Shown: positions 53,735 to 62,913 of the stretch, one piece after another
How positions within the stretch are numbered: the stretch's first letter is position 1
Layout of the letters: each line of letters opens with the position of its first letter
Assembly (NCBI RefSeq): GCF_027988105.1
Contig: NZ_JAQJZJ010000006.1
Location: 62,001-126,000, forward strand
DNA length: 64,000 nt
Direction of reading: 5' to 3'
Source of the DNA: Pseudomonas aestuarii
Lineage (GTDB): Bacteria > Pseudomonadota > Gammaproteobacteria > Pseudomonadales > Pseudomonadaceae
The notes under the pieces: generated by a model
Database searches by the model: none
Seen by the model: the letters and a program-made list of their open reading frames with translations, nothing else
What the model was told of the DNA's origin: nothing
Program-made: the position numbers and the translations under genes

Positions 53735-54169
53735 ATGAATCCTGTGTTCGCTGGTCTTGGTCTGCTTGCCGCGCTGCTCGCGCCCCTCGGTTCTGCCTGG
53801 GCGCAAACGCCGCGCACCCCGGCGCCGGAAGGGGCGCAGGTGTACTTTATCGAACCGGCCGACGGCGCGATGGTGGGGCAGCACTTCACCGTCAAGTTCG
53901 GTCTCAAGGGCATGGGGGTGGCGCCAGCCGGCACCGATGCGCCGGCCACGGGTCATCACCATCTGCTGGTGGATGTCGCCGAGCTGCCGGCGATGGACAT
54001 GCCGCTGCCGGCGACCGACAACATCCGCCACTTTGGCAAGGGCCAGACCGAGACCGAGCTGAGCCTGCCACCGGGCCAGCACACGCTGCAGCTGCTGGTT
54101 GGCGATAAGAGCCATGTGCCGCTCGATCCGCCGGTCATGTCGCAGCAGATCAGCGTCACGGTGCAGTAA
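53735..54169 (+). CDS. Exported DUF4399 protein
   Basis: 144 residues: signal peptide (LGLLAALLAPLGSAWA) and a single beta-sandwich DUF4399 domain with VYFIEPADGAMVGQHFTVKF and GHHHLLVD, whose histidines may bind metal. GAGG is eight bases before the ATG. Function unknown; the product should be periplasmic. Confidence 0.87.
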   Translation: MNPVFAGLGLLAALLAPLGSAWAQTPRTPAPEGAQVYFIEPADGAMVGQHFTVKFGLKGMGVAPAGTDAPATGHHHLLVDVAELPAMDMPLPATDNIRHFGKGQTETELSLPPGQHTLQLLVGDKSHVPLDPPVMSQQISVTVQ

Positions 54170-54205
54170 CGCGGGGCGGCCTTTTCTCCGCCGGCTGAGG
54201 CCTGC

Positions 54206-55426
54206 TCAGCCAGCGCCGCTGAACCAGCCAAAGCCCAACAACAGCTGCACCAGGGTGGCGTTGGCGATATCGATGAAGAAGGCCCCGAGCAACGGGATCA
54301 CCAGGTAGGCCTTGGGGCTGGGGCCGAAGCGGCTGGTCAGGGCGTTCATGTTGGCGATACCCACCGGCGTGGCGCCCAGGCCCATGCCGATAAAACCGGC
54401 GCAGATGCAGGCCGCGTCGTAGTCGCGGCCCAGCAGGGGAAATACCAGCCACACAGTGAACAGGGCGATCACCGCGGCCTGAATCAGCATCACCAGGCTG
54501 ATCATGCCCAGCGCGCCCTGCAGCGACAGCAGCGGCAGGCTGATCAGACTCATGCCGAGGAACAGTTGCAGGCTCAGGTCGCCCATCAATTGGATCGGCC
54601 GCGGGTCCACCTCGATCTTGCACAGCTCCAAACCATTGCTCAGCAGGATTCCCAGGAACATGGCGGTGAGAAAGGCCGGCAAGCGGGTGCCCAGCGCAGC
54701 CAGCCAGTCATACACCGCCGCGCCCAGGGCAAAGCACAGGGCCATCAGCAGCACCGCGGTCAGCAGGCTGTTGAGGTCAATCAGGTAGGTGGTGCGCTTG
54801 CCGACTTCGATGTGTGGCAGTTCCGGCTCGCGCTGAGCGGGCGATAGTCGGTGCCGGCGGATCAGGAAGGCCGCGACCGGACCGCCAACCAGGCCGCCGC
54901 TGATCAGGCCGACGGTGGCGAAGGTCATGCCCAGGGTGCTGGCGTTCGCCAGGCCGAAGTGCTCCTCGAACAGCTGCCCCCAGGTCAGCGCGGTGCCGTG
55001 GCCGCCGGCCAGGGAAATGCTGCCGCCAATCAGGCCGTACAGCGGGCTTTCGCCAGCGAGCATGGCCAGCGCCGTGCCGGTGAGGTTCTGGAACAGCAGG
55101 AACACCACGGCCAGGCCCAGCATGATCGCCAGTGCCTTGCCGCCCTCGAGCATCTGGCGCAGCTTGGCGGACAGGCCGATGGTGCTGAAGAAGCCGATCA
55201 GCAGCAGGTCACGCAGTTGCAGGTCGAAACGGATTTGCCAGCCGCTGGTCCACTCAATCAGCGCGACCAGGGTGCTGATCAGCAAGCCGCCGCTCACCGC
55301 AGGCGGAATGTTGTAGCGATTGAGCACGCTGATCTTGTGGTTGATGCGATAGCCCAGCCACAGCGCGACTATCGCCAGTGCCAGGGTGGTTGCGGTGTTG
55401 ACCAGGATAATCGGAGAAGCTTGCAT
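54206..55426 (-). CDS. gltS: Sodium/glutamate symporter
   Basis: 406 residues, about ten to twelve membrane helices. Family motifs include GGSISLAGGHGTALTWG and the GFIGMGLGATPVGIANMNAL repeat, which form the re-entrant substrate loops of GltS. It takes up L-glutamate with Na+. A GGCTGAG/CTCAGCC palindrome overlaps its stop region. Confidence 0.95.
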   Translation of the reverse strand: MQASPIILVNTATTLALAIVALWLGYRINHKISVLNRYNIPPAVSGGLLISTLVALIEWTSGWQIRFDLQLRDLLLIGFFSTIGLSAKLRQMLEGGKALAIMLGLAVVFLLFQNLTGTALAMLAGESPLYGLIGGSISLAGGHGTALTWGQLFEEHFGLANASTLGMTFATVGLISGGLVGGPVAAFLIRRHRLSPAQREPELPHIEVGKRTTYLIDLNSLLTAVLLMALCFALGAAVYDWLAALGTRLPAFLTAMFLGILLSNGLELCKIEVDPRPIQLMGDLSLQLFLGMSLISLPLLSLQGALGMISLVMLIQAAVIALFTVWLVFPLLGRDYDAACICAGFIGMGLGATPVGIANMNALTSRFGPSPKAYLVIPLLGAFFIDIANATLVQLLLGFGWFSGAG

Positions 55427-55571
55427 GGGCTGCCCTTGAGTGCGCGGCGCTCATGGCCTGGCGGTGACTCGCGCGCGCACGAGCCTGTCGTGGGGAGGCG
55501 CTCGATTGTGCGATGAGCACTCCAGGCGCCCATCTGGCCCCCTCAAGCTTAGTCGGGAGCAAACGCTGCGC

Positions 55572-55598
55572 AAAAAAAGGGAGGCCTGAGCCTCCCTT
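55572..55598 (-). terminator. Rho-independent terminator of serA
   Basis: Read on the minus strand: AAGGGAGGC-TCAG-GCCTCCCTT followed by TTTTT, 20 bases past the serA stop. Confidence 0.93.
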
Positions 55599-55617
55599 GT
55601 GCACTGTCGATGCCGCG

Positions 55618-56847
55618 TTAGAACAGTACGCGGCTACGGATGGTGCCGTTGACGTGTTGCAGTTTTTCCAGCGCCAGGTCGGAGTAGTCGGCGTCGACGT
55701 CTATCACCACATAGCCAACCTTGTCGTTGGTCTGCAGGAACTGACCAGAGATGTTGATGGCGTTTTCGGCGAACACCTTGTTGATCTCGCTCATCACGCC
55801 CGGCACGTTCTGGTGAATGTGCAGCAGGCGGTGCTTGCCCGGGTGCGCCGGCAGGGCGACCTCGGGGAAGTTGACCGAGGACACCGAGGTGCCATTGTCG
55901 CTGTACTTGACCAGCTTCTCCGCCACTTCCAGGCCGATGTTGGCTTGGGCTTCGGCGGTGGAGCCGCCGATGTGCGGGGTCAGGATCACCCGATCCAGGC
56001 CGCGCAGCGGGCTTGCGAACTCTTCGTCGTTGGACTTGGGCTCGACCGGGAACACGTCGATGGCGGCGCCGATCAGGTGTTCGTCCTTGATCGCGGCGGC
56101 CAGGTGCTCCAGCTCGACCACGGTGCCGCGGGCGGCGTTGATCAGGATGCCGCCCTTCTTCATGGCGCGGATTTCCTTCTCGCCGATCATCCACTGGGTG
56201 GACGGCAGTTCCGGCACGTGCAGGGACACGATGTCGCACATGCCCAGCAGGTCGTGCAGCTTGGCGATCTGGGTGGCGTTGCCCAGCGGCAGCTTGGTCA
56301 CGGTGTCGTAGAAGAACACCTGCATGCCTAGGGCTTCGGCCAGGACCGAGAGCTGGGTGCCGATCGAGCCGTAGCCGATGATGCCGAGCTTCTTGCCGCG
56401 GATCTCGAATGAGTTGGCCGCACTCTTGATCCAGCCACCCCGGTGGCAGGAGGCGTTCTTTTCCGGGATGCCGCGCAGCAGCAGGATGGCCTGGGCCAGC
56501 ACCAGTTCGGCCACCGAGCGGGTGTTCGAGTAGGGCGCGTTGAACACGGCGATACCGCGCTCACGGGCGGCGTCGAGGTCGACCTGGTTGGTGCCGATGC
56601 AGAAGCAACCGACCGCGACCAGGCGATTGGCGCAATCGAAGACGTCGGCGGTCAGCTGGGTGCGCGAGCGAATGCCGATGAAGTGCGCCTCGGCGATCTT
56701 TTCTTTCAGCTCACCGTCGGACAATGCGCCCTTGTGGTACTCGATGTTGGTGTAGCCGGCAGCCTTCAGGGTGTCCACGGCGTTCTGGTGGACGCCTTCG
56801 AGAAGAAGGAACTTGATCTTGCTCTTGTCGAGAGAGGTCTTGCTCAT
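55618..56847 (-). CDS. serA: D-3-phosphoglycerate dehydrogenase
   Basis: 409 residues, E. coli type. NAD-binding motif GIIGYGSIGTQLSVLAE, catalytic arginine in INAARGTVVE, glutamate and histidine in the FASPLRGLDRVILTPHIGGS region, and a C-terminal ACT domain (HNVPGVMSEINK-like HQNVPGVMSEINKVFAENAI) for serine feedback. It oxidises 3-phosphoglycerate to start serine synthesis and in Pseudomonas also reduces 2-ketoglutarate to D-2-hydroxyglutarate. The ATG at 56847 is 14 codons inside a longer frame. It is divergent from the enzyme that removes D-2-hydroxyglutarate. Confidence 0.96.
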   Translation of the reverse strand: MSKTSLDKSKIKFLLLEGVHQNAVDTLKAAGYTNIEYHKGALSDGELKEKIAEAHFIGIRSRTQLTADVFDCANRLVAVGCFCIGTNQVDLDAARERGIAVFNAPYSNTRSVAELVLAQAILLLRGIPEKNASCHRGGWIKSAANSFEIRGKKLGIIGYGSIGTQLSVLAEALGMQVFFYDTVTKLPLGNATQIAKLHDLLGMCDIVSLHVPELPSTQWMIGEKEIRAMKKGGILINAARGTVVELEHLAAAIKDEHLIGAAIDVFPVEPKSNDEEFASPLRGLDRVILTPHIGGSTAEAQANIGLEVAEKLVKYSDNGTSVSSVNFPEVALPAHPGKHRLLHIHQNVPGVMSEINKVFAENAINISGQFLQTNDKVGYVVIDVDADYSDLALEKLQHVNGTIRSRVLF

Positions 56848-57037
56848 CGGAGTACCTGTAGTCCCACAAATAGTGTCAGGAAAATGCATCGGCGGCGGCG
56901 TCGCCGAGCGAGCCCGCTGAATCTGCTCGGGGGCACGATTCGCGGGGTGCGTATGCTAGCATGATCTTCTTTTTCCATGTTCGGTTGCGACCTGAATGGT
57001 TCTCAGGGCGACCATGAATCGTTTGAGAGTTCACTTG

Positions 57038-58429
57038 ATGACTACTGCTGCGCTGATCGAAGAGCTGAAGACCCTGGTTGAGCCCGGCAAGGTGTTGACC
57101 GACGCCGATTCCCTCAACACCTATGGCAAGGATTGGACCAAGCATTTCGCCCCGGCTCCCTGCGCCATCGTCTTTCCCAAGAGCATCGAGCAGGTCCAGG
57201 CCATCGTCCGCTGGGCCAACCAGCACAAGGTCGCCCTGGTGCCGTCGGGCGGTCGCACCGGGCTGTCGGCCGCGGCCGTTGCCGCCAACGGCGAAGTGGT
57301 GGTGGCCTTCGATTATATGAACCAGATTCTCGCGTTCAACGAATTCGACCGCAGCGTGGTCTGTCAGCCAGGTGTGGTGACCAAGCAGTTGCAGCTGTTC
57401 GCCGAGGACAAGGGGCTGTACTACCCGGTCGACTTCGCCTCCTCGGGCTCCAGCCAGTTGGGCGGCAATATCGGCACCAATGCCGGCGGGATCAAGGTGA
57501 TTCGCTACGGCATGACCCGCAACTGGGTGGCCGGGCTCAAGGTCGTCACCGGCACCGGCGAGCTGCTGGAGCTGAACCAGGACCTGATCAAGAACGCCAC
57601 CGGCTACGACCTGCGCCAGCTGTTTATCGGCGCCGAAGGCACCCTGGGCTTCGTGGTCGAGGCCACCATGCGCCTCGATCGCACCCCGCAGAACCTCACC
57701 GCCATGGTCCTCGGCGCTGCCGACTTCGACTCGATCATGCCGGTGCTGCACGCCTTCCAGAACAAGCTGGACCTGACCGCCTTCGAGTTCTTCTCCGACA
57801 AGGCCCTGGCCAAGGTCATGGGCCGTGGCGACGTGCCGGCACCGTTCGAGACCGACTGTCCTTTCTATGCGCTGCTGGAGTTCGAGGCCAGCAGCGAGCA
57901 GGTGGCCGAAGCGGCCCTGGCCACCTTCGAGCATTGCGTCGAGCAGGGCTGGGTGCTCGACGGCGTGATGAGCCAGAGCGAGCAGCAACTGCAGAACCTG
58001 TGGAAGCTGCGCGAATACATCTCCGAGACCATCAGCCACTGGACCCCGTACAAGAACGACATCTCGGTCACGGTGTCGAAAGTGCCGGCCTTCCTGCACG
58101 ATATCGACGCCATCGTCGCTGAACACTACCCGGACTTCGAGATCGTCTGGTTCGGCCACATCGGTGACGGTAACCTGCACCTGAACATCCTCAAGCCGGA
58201 AAACCTGTCCAAGGACGAGTTCTTCGCCAAGTGCACGACGGTCAACAAGTGGGTGTTCGAGACCGTGCTGAAGTACAAGGGCTCGATCAGCGCCGAACAT
58301 GGCGTCGGCATGACCAAGCGCGACTACCTGCACTACAGCCGCTCGGCAGCGGAGATCGGCTACATGAAGGCAATCAAGGCGGTGTTCGATCCCAATGGCA
58401 TCATGAACCCCGGCAAGATCTTCCCCTGA
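57038..58429 (+). CDS. FAD-dependent D-2-hydroxyglutarate dehydrogenase
   Basis: 463 residues. FAD-binding domain with PSGGRTGLSAAAVAANGEVV and GGNIGTNAGGIKVIRYG, then the FAD-oxidase C-terminal domain with metal ligands in WFGHIGDGNLHLNI and SAEHGVGMTK. In P. stutzeri and P. aeruginosa this enzyme oxidises the D-2-hydroxyglutarate made by SerA and so pulls the serA reaction forward. Divergent from serA with 190 bases between starts. An ATG at 57014 with AGGG upstream is an alternative start adding eight residues. Confidence 0.92.
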   Translation: MTTAALIEELKTLVEPGKVLTDADSLNTYGKDWTKHFAPAPCAIVFPKSIEQVQAIVRWANQHKVALVPSGGRTGLSAAAVAANGEVVVAFDYMNQILAFNEFDRSVVCQPGVVTKQLQLFAEDKGLYYPVDFASSGSSQLGGNIGTNAGGIKVIRYGMTRNWVAGLKVVTGTGELLELNQDLIKNATGYDLRQLFIGAEGTLGFVVEATMRLDRTPQNLTAMVLGAADFDSIMPVLHAFQNKLDLTAFEFFSDKALAKVMGRGDVPAPFETDCPFYALLEFEASSEQVAEAALATFEHCVEQGWVLDGVMSQSEQQLQNLWKLREYISETISHWTPYKNDISVTVSKVPAFLHDIDAIVAEHYPDFEIVWFGHIGDGNLHLNILKPENLSKDEFFAKCTTVNKWVFETVLKYKGSISAEHGVGMTKRDYLHYSRSAAEIGYMKAIKAVFDPNGIMNPGKIFP

Positions 58430-58471
58430 AAGCTGCTGCACTCGACCATTGCGCGCTGAAACGGACACGAT

Positions 58472-58525
58472 CGTAGGGCGGGTGCAACCCGCTACCTGAT
58501 AACGGCGGGTTGCACCCGCCCTACG
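58472..58525. repeat. Perfect 21-bp palindromic intergenic element
   Basis: Arms at 58472-58492 and 58505-58525, each beginning CGTAGGGCGGGTGCA when read inward, are exact complements around a 12-base spacer. It resembles the element at 28331-28414. No T-run follows. It lies between two plus-strand genes and could form a REP-like hairpin. Confidence 0.8.
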
Positions 58526-58576
58526 CGGCCCGCTCCCACCAAGAGCCGAGTAGCGCATTCCCCCAAGGAGTCGCCC

Positions 58577-59242
58577 ATGAGTTACCAGCACCAGTACGTC
58601 GACGGTACCCATATCCATTTCCCCATGGGCAAGGTGGTGTGCATCGGCCGCAACTACGCCGAGCATGCCAAGGAACTGAACAACCCGGTGCCCAGCGAGC
58701 CGCTGCTGTTCATCAAGGCCGGCAGCTGCGTGGTGCCGCTGGACGACGGTTTTGCCATCCCCGAGGAGCGTGGTGCGGTGCATTACGAGGCGGAAATTGC
58801 CGTGCTGATCGGCAAGCCGTTGTCGCGCACACCCGATGCCGAAGAAGTGCTGGACGCGATTTCCGGCTTCGCCCCGGCCCTCGACCTGACCCTGCGCGAC
58901 CTGCAGGCCAAGCTCAAGGACAAGGGTTACCCCTGGGAAATCGCCAAGTCCTTCGACGGCGCCTGCGTGCTGGCGCCCTTCGTGCCGGGCGACGCGCTGG
59001 AGGATCTGGGCGACATCGGTATTCGCCTCTCGATCAACGGCGAAGTGCGTCAGGACGGCAACAGCCGTGACATGCTCAACCCGATTCTGCCGATGATCCA
59101 GCACATTGCCGGTCACTTCAGCCTGCAGCCAGGCGACGTGATCCTCACCGGTACGCCGGTCGGGGTCGGCCCGCTGCACAAGGGCGATGAGTTGGTGCTC
59201 GAGCTGGTCGGTCACTCGCGCTTCCACAGCCGCGTGCTGTGA
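58577..59242 (+). CDS. Fumarylacetoacetate hydrolase-family protein
   Basis: 221 residues, a single FAH domain. The opening MGKVVCIGRNYAEHAKEL, metal ligands in HYEAEIAVLIG and the distal VILTGTPVGVGPL are typical of YcgM/FAHD1 proteins, which can act as oxaloacetate or acylpyruvate hydrolases/decarboxylases. AAGGAG is seven bases before the ATG. Its place after the D2HG dehydrogenase follows the PA0317-PA0318 order. Confidence 0.92.
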   Translation: MSYQHQYVDGTHIHFPMGKVVCIGRNYAEHAKELNNPVPSEPLLFIKAGSCVVPLDDGFAIPEERGAVHYEAEIAVLIGKPLSRTPDAEEVLDAISGFAPALDLTLRDLQAKLKDKGYPWEIAKSFDGACVLAPFVPGDALEDLGDIGIRLSINGEVRQDGNSRDMLNPILPMIQHIAGHFSLQPGDVILTGTPVGVGPLHKGDELVLELVGHSRFHSRVL

Positions 59243-59345
59243 CGGACTAGCCATGAGCGGGGCGCCTGGAGGCGTCCCTATGGGTAATCGAACTTCAAGC
59301 TCTGGTCGCTAGTCTGACGGCCATGGTTTTCTCGAGTCCTGCCCA

Positions 59346-60278
59346 ATGCCTGCCCCGCTCTTTCGTTTCATGCGCCCGCGCCGGCTGGTGCTGCTGGTGC
59401 TGCTGGTCGCCACGGCGCTGCTGATCAATTTCTTGCGGCTGGACGAGCGCGCCTGGTTCTGGCTCGGGGAAGGCCGCCTGAGCGTGGTCGAGCAGCAGGC
59501 GAGCATCTGGCTGCCAGGCTATCGCGCCGTCATGCAGGGCAAGTCACTGTCCGGTCTGGAGCAGGATGAAACCTCAGGGCTGACTTACAGCCCCGCCACC
59601 GACACCCTGTTCACCGTGACCGGCAAGCACCCGCAGCTGGTCGAGTTGACCCTGGGCGGCGAGGTGCTGCGGCGTATCCCGCTCACCGGCTTTTCCGATC
59701 CCGAGGGGGTTGAGGTCATCTCCAACGGCCGTCTGGCGATCATCGATGAGCGCCGGCGCAGCATGACGGTGTTCAGTCTCGACGCCGCCACACAGAGCCT
59801 GGATGCCGGGGACTACCCCTCGTTCGACCTGGGTTTTGCCGATTCCGGCAACAAGGGCTTCGAGGGGGTTGCCTGGGACTCGCTCAATCAGCGCGTGCTG
59901 CTCGGCAAGGAGCGAGGCCCGCTGGGGCTGTTCAGCTTGTCGTTAGCCAACGAGGAGGGTGCAGTCGGGACGCTGCAGGCCTTGCCCTCGAAGCGGGCGT
60001 TCGTCCGCGATATTTCTTCGTTGAGTTTCGATGCGCGCAGCGGCCACACCCTGGTGCTGTCCGACGAGTCGCGCTTGCTGCTGGAGCTGGACGAGCAGGG
60101 GCAACCGGTCAGCTTCATCAGCCTGATCGGCGGTCTGAATGGCTTGCAGCAGAGCATCAAGCAGGCCGAAGGCGTGACCATGGATGCGGCGGGCAACATC
60201 TACATCGTCGGCGAACCCAACCTGCTCTACGTCTTCAGCAAACCGGCACCTGTGGTGTTGCCCGCCCAGGTCGATTAA
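59346..60278 (+). CDS. SdiA-regulated-like beta-propeller protein
   Basis: 310 residues: N-terminal membrane anchor (LVLLVLLVATALLINFL) and a periplasmic beta-propeller with the SdiA-regulated pattern (LEQDETSGLTYSPATDTLFT, SDPEGVEVISNGRLAIIDER, GFEGVAWDSLNQRVLLGKER). Function unknown. The ATG at 59346 has a weak site; another at codon 9 is possible. Confidence 0.85.
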   Translation: MPAPLFRFMRPRRLVLLVLLVATALLINFLRLDERAWFWLGEGRLSVVEQQASIWLPGYRAVMQGKSLSGLEQDETSGLTYSPATDTLFTVTGKHPQLVELTLGGEVLRRIPLTGFSDPEGVEVISNGRLAIIDERRRSMTVFSLDAATQSLDAGDYPSFDLGFADSGNKGFEGVAWDSLNQRVLLGKERGPLGLFSLSLANEEGAVGTLQALPSKRAFVRDISSLSFDARSGHTLVLSDESRLLLELDEQGQPVSFISLIGGLNGLQQSIKQAEGVTMDAAGNIYIVGEPNLLYVFSKPAPVVLPAQVD

Positions 60279-60449
60279 GCCTGGCGACGCCTGCGCACCA
60301 CCCGCACTCAGCAGGCAGTGCGGCCTGGTCGGTCGGTGTGGCGCCGATCCTGGCGGGTTGTCGCTGTTGGGCAGGCAGCAGCGATTCATGGCCTCGCTTG
60401 CCCAGGCCCGGTCCGCGCGGCGGATCTGTTGCATTTGTGGAAGAGCAAA

Positions 60450-60467
60450 GCCGGGTGATCGCCCGGC
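60450..60467 (-). terminator. Candidate terminator after the YegP-like gene
   Basis: GCCGGG and CCCGGC form a 6-bp stem; on the minus strand TTTGCTCTT follows. It is about 18 bases past the stop and only moderately convincing. Confidence 0.35.
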
Positions 60468-60484
60468 CTTCGCCGGCCTGGCCG

Positions 60485-60817
60485 TCAGCTTTCGTCGTGC
60501 AGGGGCGCCGACGGTGCATTTTTCTTCACCGATTCGACGCCGTTCTGGCAGCCGGACTCGCTGGCATATAGCTGGCTCTGACCGACTACCTGGCCGTTGG
60601 TGGCCTTGAGGACGAAGTGAAACTTGCCGCCGGCGGCGGGTTTGACCTCGAAAGCGCCCTCGCGCTGCGAGTTCTTCTGCACCGATTCGATGCCGTTGAG
60701 GGCCGAGGCTTTGCTCTTGTACAGCTCGCTGGTGAGAATGATCTCGCCGTTGCCGGCGAGCAGGTTGAAGTGAAACTGCCCGTCCTTGGCTGTTTTCAGG
60801 TGAAATTTGCTGGCCAT
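60485..60817 (-). CDS. YegP/DUF1508 family protein
   Basis: 110 residues made of two similar 50-residue DUF1508 repeats: FHFNLLAGNGEIILTSELYK with NGIESVQKNS, and FHFVLKATNGQVVGQSQLYA with NGVESVKKNA. The fold is known but not its role. It precedes no gene on the same strand within 200 bases, so is probably transcribed alone or with rpiA. Confidence 0.92.
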   Translation of the reverse strand: MASKFHLKTAKDGQFHFNLLAGNGEIILTSELYKSKASALNGIESVQKNSQREGAFEVKPAAGGKFHFVLKATNGQVVGQSQLYASESGCQNGVESVKKNAPSAPLHDES

Positions 60818-60887
60818 GCTGAGTTCCTTGCCGTGGGGTGGAATACCCCAGCAAGCCTAGCTCTCATTGCCAATCCGGCCAGTCCGC

Positions 60888-61559
60888 TCAGCGGGTCAGG
60901 GTTTTCACCCCGTCGGCGGTGCCGAGCAGCAGCACGTCTGCCGGGCGGGCGGCGAACAGGCCATTGGTGACCACGCCGACGATGTTGTTGATCTGCGCCT
61001 CCAGTTCGCGCGGGTTGACGATCGACAGGTTGTAGACGTCGAGGATCTGGTTGCCGTTGTCGGTGAGCACGCCATCGCGGTACACCGGGTCACCACCGAG
61101 CTTGACCAGTTCGCGGGCGACATGGCTGCGCGCCATCGGAATCACTTCCACTGGCAGCGGGAAGGTGCCGAGTACCGGCACCAGCTTGCTGGCGTCGGCG
61201 ATGCAGATGAAGGTCTGGGCCACGGCGGCGACAATTTTCTCGCGGGTCAGGGCGGCGCCGCCGCCCTTGATCAGGTTGAGGTGCTCGTCGCTTTCATCGG
61301 CGCCATCGACATAGAACTCCAGGTCGCTGACGGTATTCAGTTCATAGACCGGAATGCCGTGGCCTTTCAGGCGCGCGGCAGTGGCTTCGGAACTGGCCAC
61401 GGCGCCGTCGAATTCGGCCTTGTGCCGGGCCAGGGCATCGATAAAGCAGTTGGCCGTGGAGCCGGTGCCGATCCCGACGACGCTCTTGGCGTCGAGCTGG
61501 GGGAGGATGAAGTCGACGGCAGCCTGGGCGACTGCTTGCTTGAGTTGATCCTGGTTCAT
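60888..61559 (-). CDS. rpiA: Ribose-5-phosphate isomerase A
   Basis: 223 residues. The phosphate loop [15 protein letters not shown], substrate motif [22 protein letters not shown] with the catalytic aspartate/glutamate, and [15 protein letters not shown] are typical of RpiA. It interconverts ribose 5-phosphate and ribulose 5-phosphate in the pentose phosphate pathway. Confidence 0.97.
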   Translation of the reverse strand: MNQDQLKQAVAQAAVDFILPQLDAKSVVGIGTGSTANCFIDALARHKAEFDGAVASSEATAARLKGHGIPVYELNTVSDLEFYVDGADESDEHLNLIKGGGAALTREKIVAAVAQTFICIADASKLVPVLGTFPLPVEVIPMARSHVARELVKLGGDPVYRDGVLTDNGNQILDVYNLSIVNPRELEAQINNIVGVVTNGLFAARPADVLLLGTADGVKTLTR

Positions 61560-61583
61560 CGCGGTCTGTGCCTGGGTGGAATT

Positions 61584-61629
61584 GGAAGGCGAGAATTATA
61601 GCCGCATGTGGCTGAAATCCTCGCCTTCC
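61584..61629 (-). promoter_or_regulatory. Inverted repeat around the rpiA promoter region
   Basis: GGAAGGCGAG (61584-61593) and CTCGCCTTCC (61620-61629) enclose a TATAAT -10 candidate on the minus strand (just inside the 61584 arm) and a smaller AGCC/GGCT stem. The -35 box is poor. The repeat could also be a hairpin ending preA transcription. Confidence 0.4.
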
Positions 61630-61638
61630 GCACGACCC

Positions 61639-62913
61639 CTATGAGGCTTCGCGATACGGATTGCGTGGATCGTGCAGCCAGTCGAGGAACGGCTTGCCGG
61701 TGTCCTGCGCGACCATCTCGATGCAGCTCTCGACCGGGCAGGTGATCTGGCACAGGTTGCAGCCCACGCATTCCTCGTCGATGACCTCGTATTTGTGGGT
61801 GCCGTCGGCCTGGGTCAGGCTGGCGATGGCCTGGTGCGCGGTGTCTTCGCAGGCGATGTGGCAGCGGCCGCAGCCGATGCAGGCGTCCTGGTCGATCTTG
61901 GCGATCACCTGGTAGTTGATGTCCAGGTATTTCCAGTCGGTGGTGTTGCCCACCGCGCGGCCGGAAAAGTCCTTGAGGCTGGCATAGCCCTGGCTGTCCA
62001 TCCAGCGCGACAGGCCGTCTTTCATCTCCTCGACGATGCGAAAGCCGTGCAGCATGGCGGCGGTGCACACCTGCACCGCGCCGCAGCCGAGCGCCACGAA
62101 CTCGGCCGCATCGCGCCAGCTGCCGATGCCGCCGATGCCGCAGATCGGCAGGCCGCGGGTCTCGGGGTCGCGGGCGATCTCGGCGACCATGTTCAACGCG
62201 ATCGGCTTGACCGCCGAGCCGCAGTAGCCGCCGTGGGTGCTCTGGCTGCCGACGATGGGGTTGGCGACCATGCGCTCCAGGTTGACGCTGGTGATCGAGT
62301 TGATGGTGTTGATCAGCGACACCGCATCGGCGCCGCCGCGGTAGGCGGCGCGGGCGGACAGGCGCACGTCGGTGATGTTCGGCGTGAGCTTGACGATCAC
62401 CGGCAGCGAGCTGTAGGTCTTGCACCAGCGGGTGACCATCTCCACGTATTCCGGCACCTGGCCGACTGCCGCGCCCATGCCGCGCTCGGGCATGCCGTGG
62501 GGGCAGCCGAAGTTCAGCTCGATGCCGTCGCAGCCGGTGGCCTCCACCAGCGGCAGGATGGTTTTCCAGGATTCCTCGACGCAGGGCACCATCAGCGAGA
62601 CGATCATTGCGCGGTCCGGCCAGTCCTTCTTCACCTGGGTGATTTCGCGCAGGTTGATTTCCAGCGAGCGGTCGGTGATCAGCTCGATATTGTTGAAGCC
62701 CTGCACCTGGCGGTTTGGCCCGAAGTGCGCCGAGTAGCGCGACGACACGTTGACCGCTGCCGGGTCTTCGCCGAGGGTCTTCCAGACCACCCCGCCCCAG
62801 CCGGCCTCGAAGGCGCGGACCACGTTGTAGGCCTTGTCGGTCGGCGGCGCGCTGGCCAGCCAGAACGGGTTGGGAGCCTTGATACCGGCGAATTCGATCG
62901 ATAGATCAGCCAT
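61639..62913 (-). CDS. preA: NAD-dependent dihydropyrimidine dehydrogenase, subunit PreA
   Basis: 424 residues. A flavin-binding TIM barrel (ELNFGCPHGMPERGMGAAVG, AYRGGADAVSLINTINSITS) is followed by two 4Fe-4S clusters, CIGCGRCHIAC and CVGCNLCQITC. PreA with PreT reduces uracil or thymine to the dihydro form using NADH. It starts directly after the preT stop (TAA-ATG), so the two are co-translated. It lies between rpiA and preT, where P. aeruginosa, from memory, has an ilvA gene. Confidence 0.95.
   Translation of the reverse strand: MADLSIEFAGIKAPNPFWLASAPPTDKAYNVVRAFEAGWGGVVWKTLGEDPAAVNVSSRYSAHFGPNRQVQGFNNIELITDRSLEINLREITQVKKDWPDRAMIVSLMVPCVEESWKTILPLVEATGCDGIELNFGCPHGMPERGMGAAVGQVPEYVEMVTRWCKTYSSLPVIVKLTPNITDVRLSARAAYRGGADAVSLINTINSITSVNLERMVANPIVGSQSTHGGYCGSAVKPIALNMVAEIARDPETRGLPICGIGGIGSWRDAAEFVALGCGAVQVCTAAMLHGFRIVEEMKDGLSRWMDSQGYASLKDFSGRAVGNTTDWKYLDINYQVIAKIDQDACIGCGRCHIACEDTAHQAIASLTQADGTHKYEVIDEECVGCNLCQITCPVESCIEMVAQDTGKPFLDWLHDPRNPYREAS

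Noticed and set aside
56876..59254. 792-codon minus-strand open frame opposite the D2HG dehydrogenase and FAH genes
   Set aside because: Antisense shadow of two clear genes; composition rich in histidine, glycine and aspartate as expected from reverse reading.
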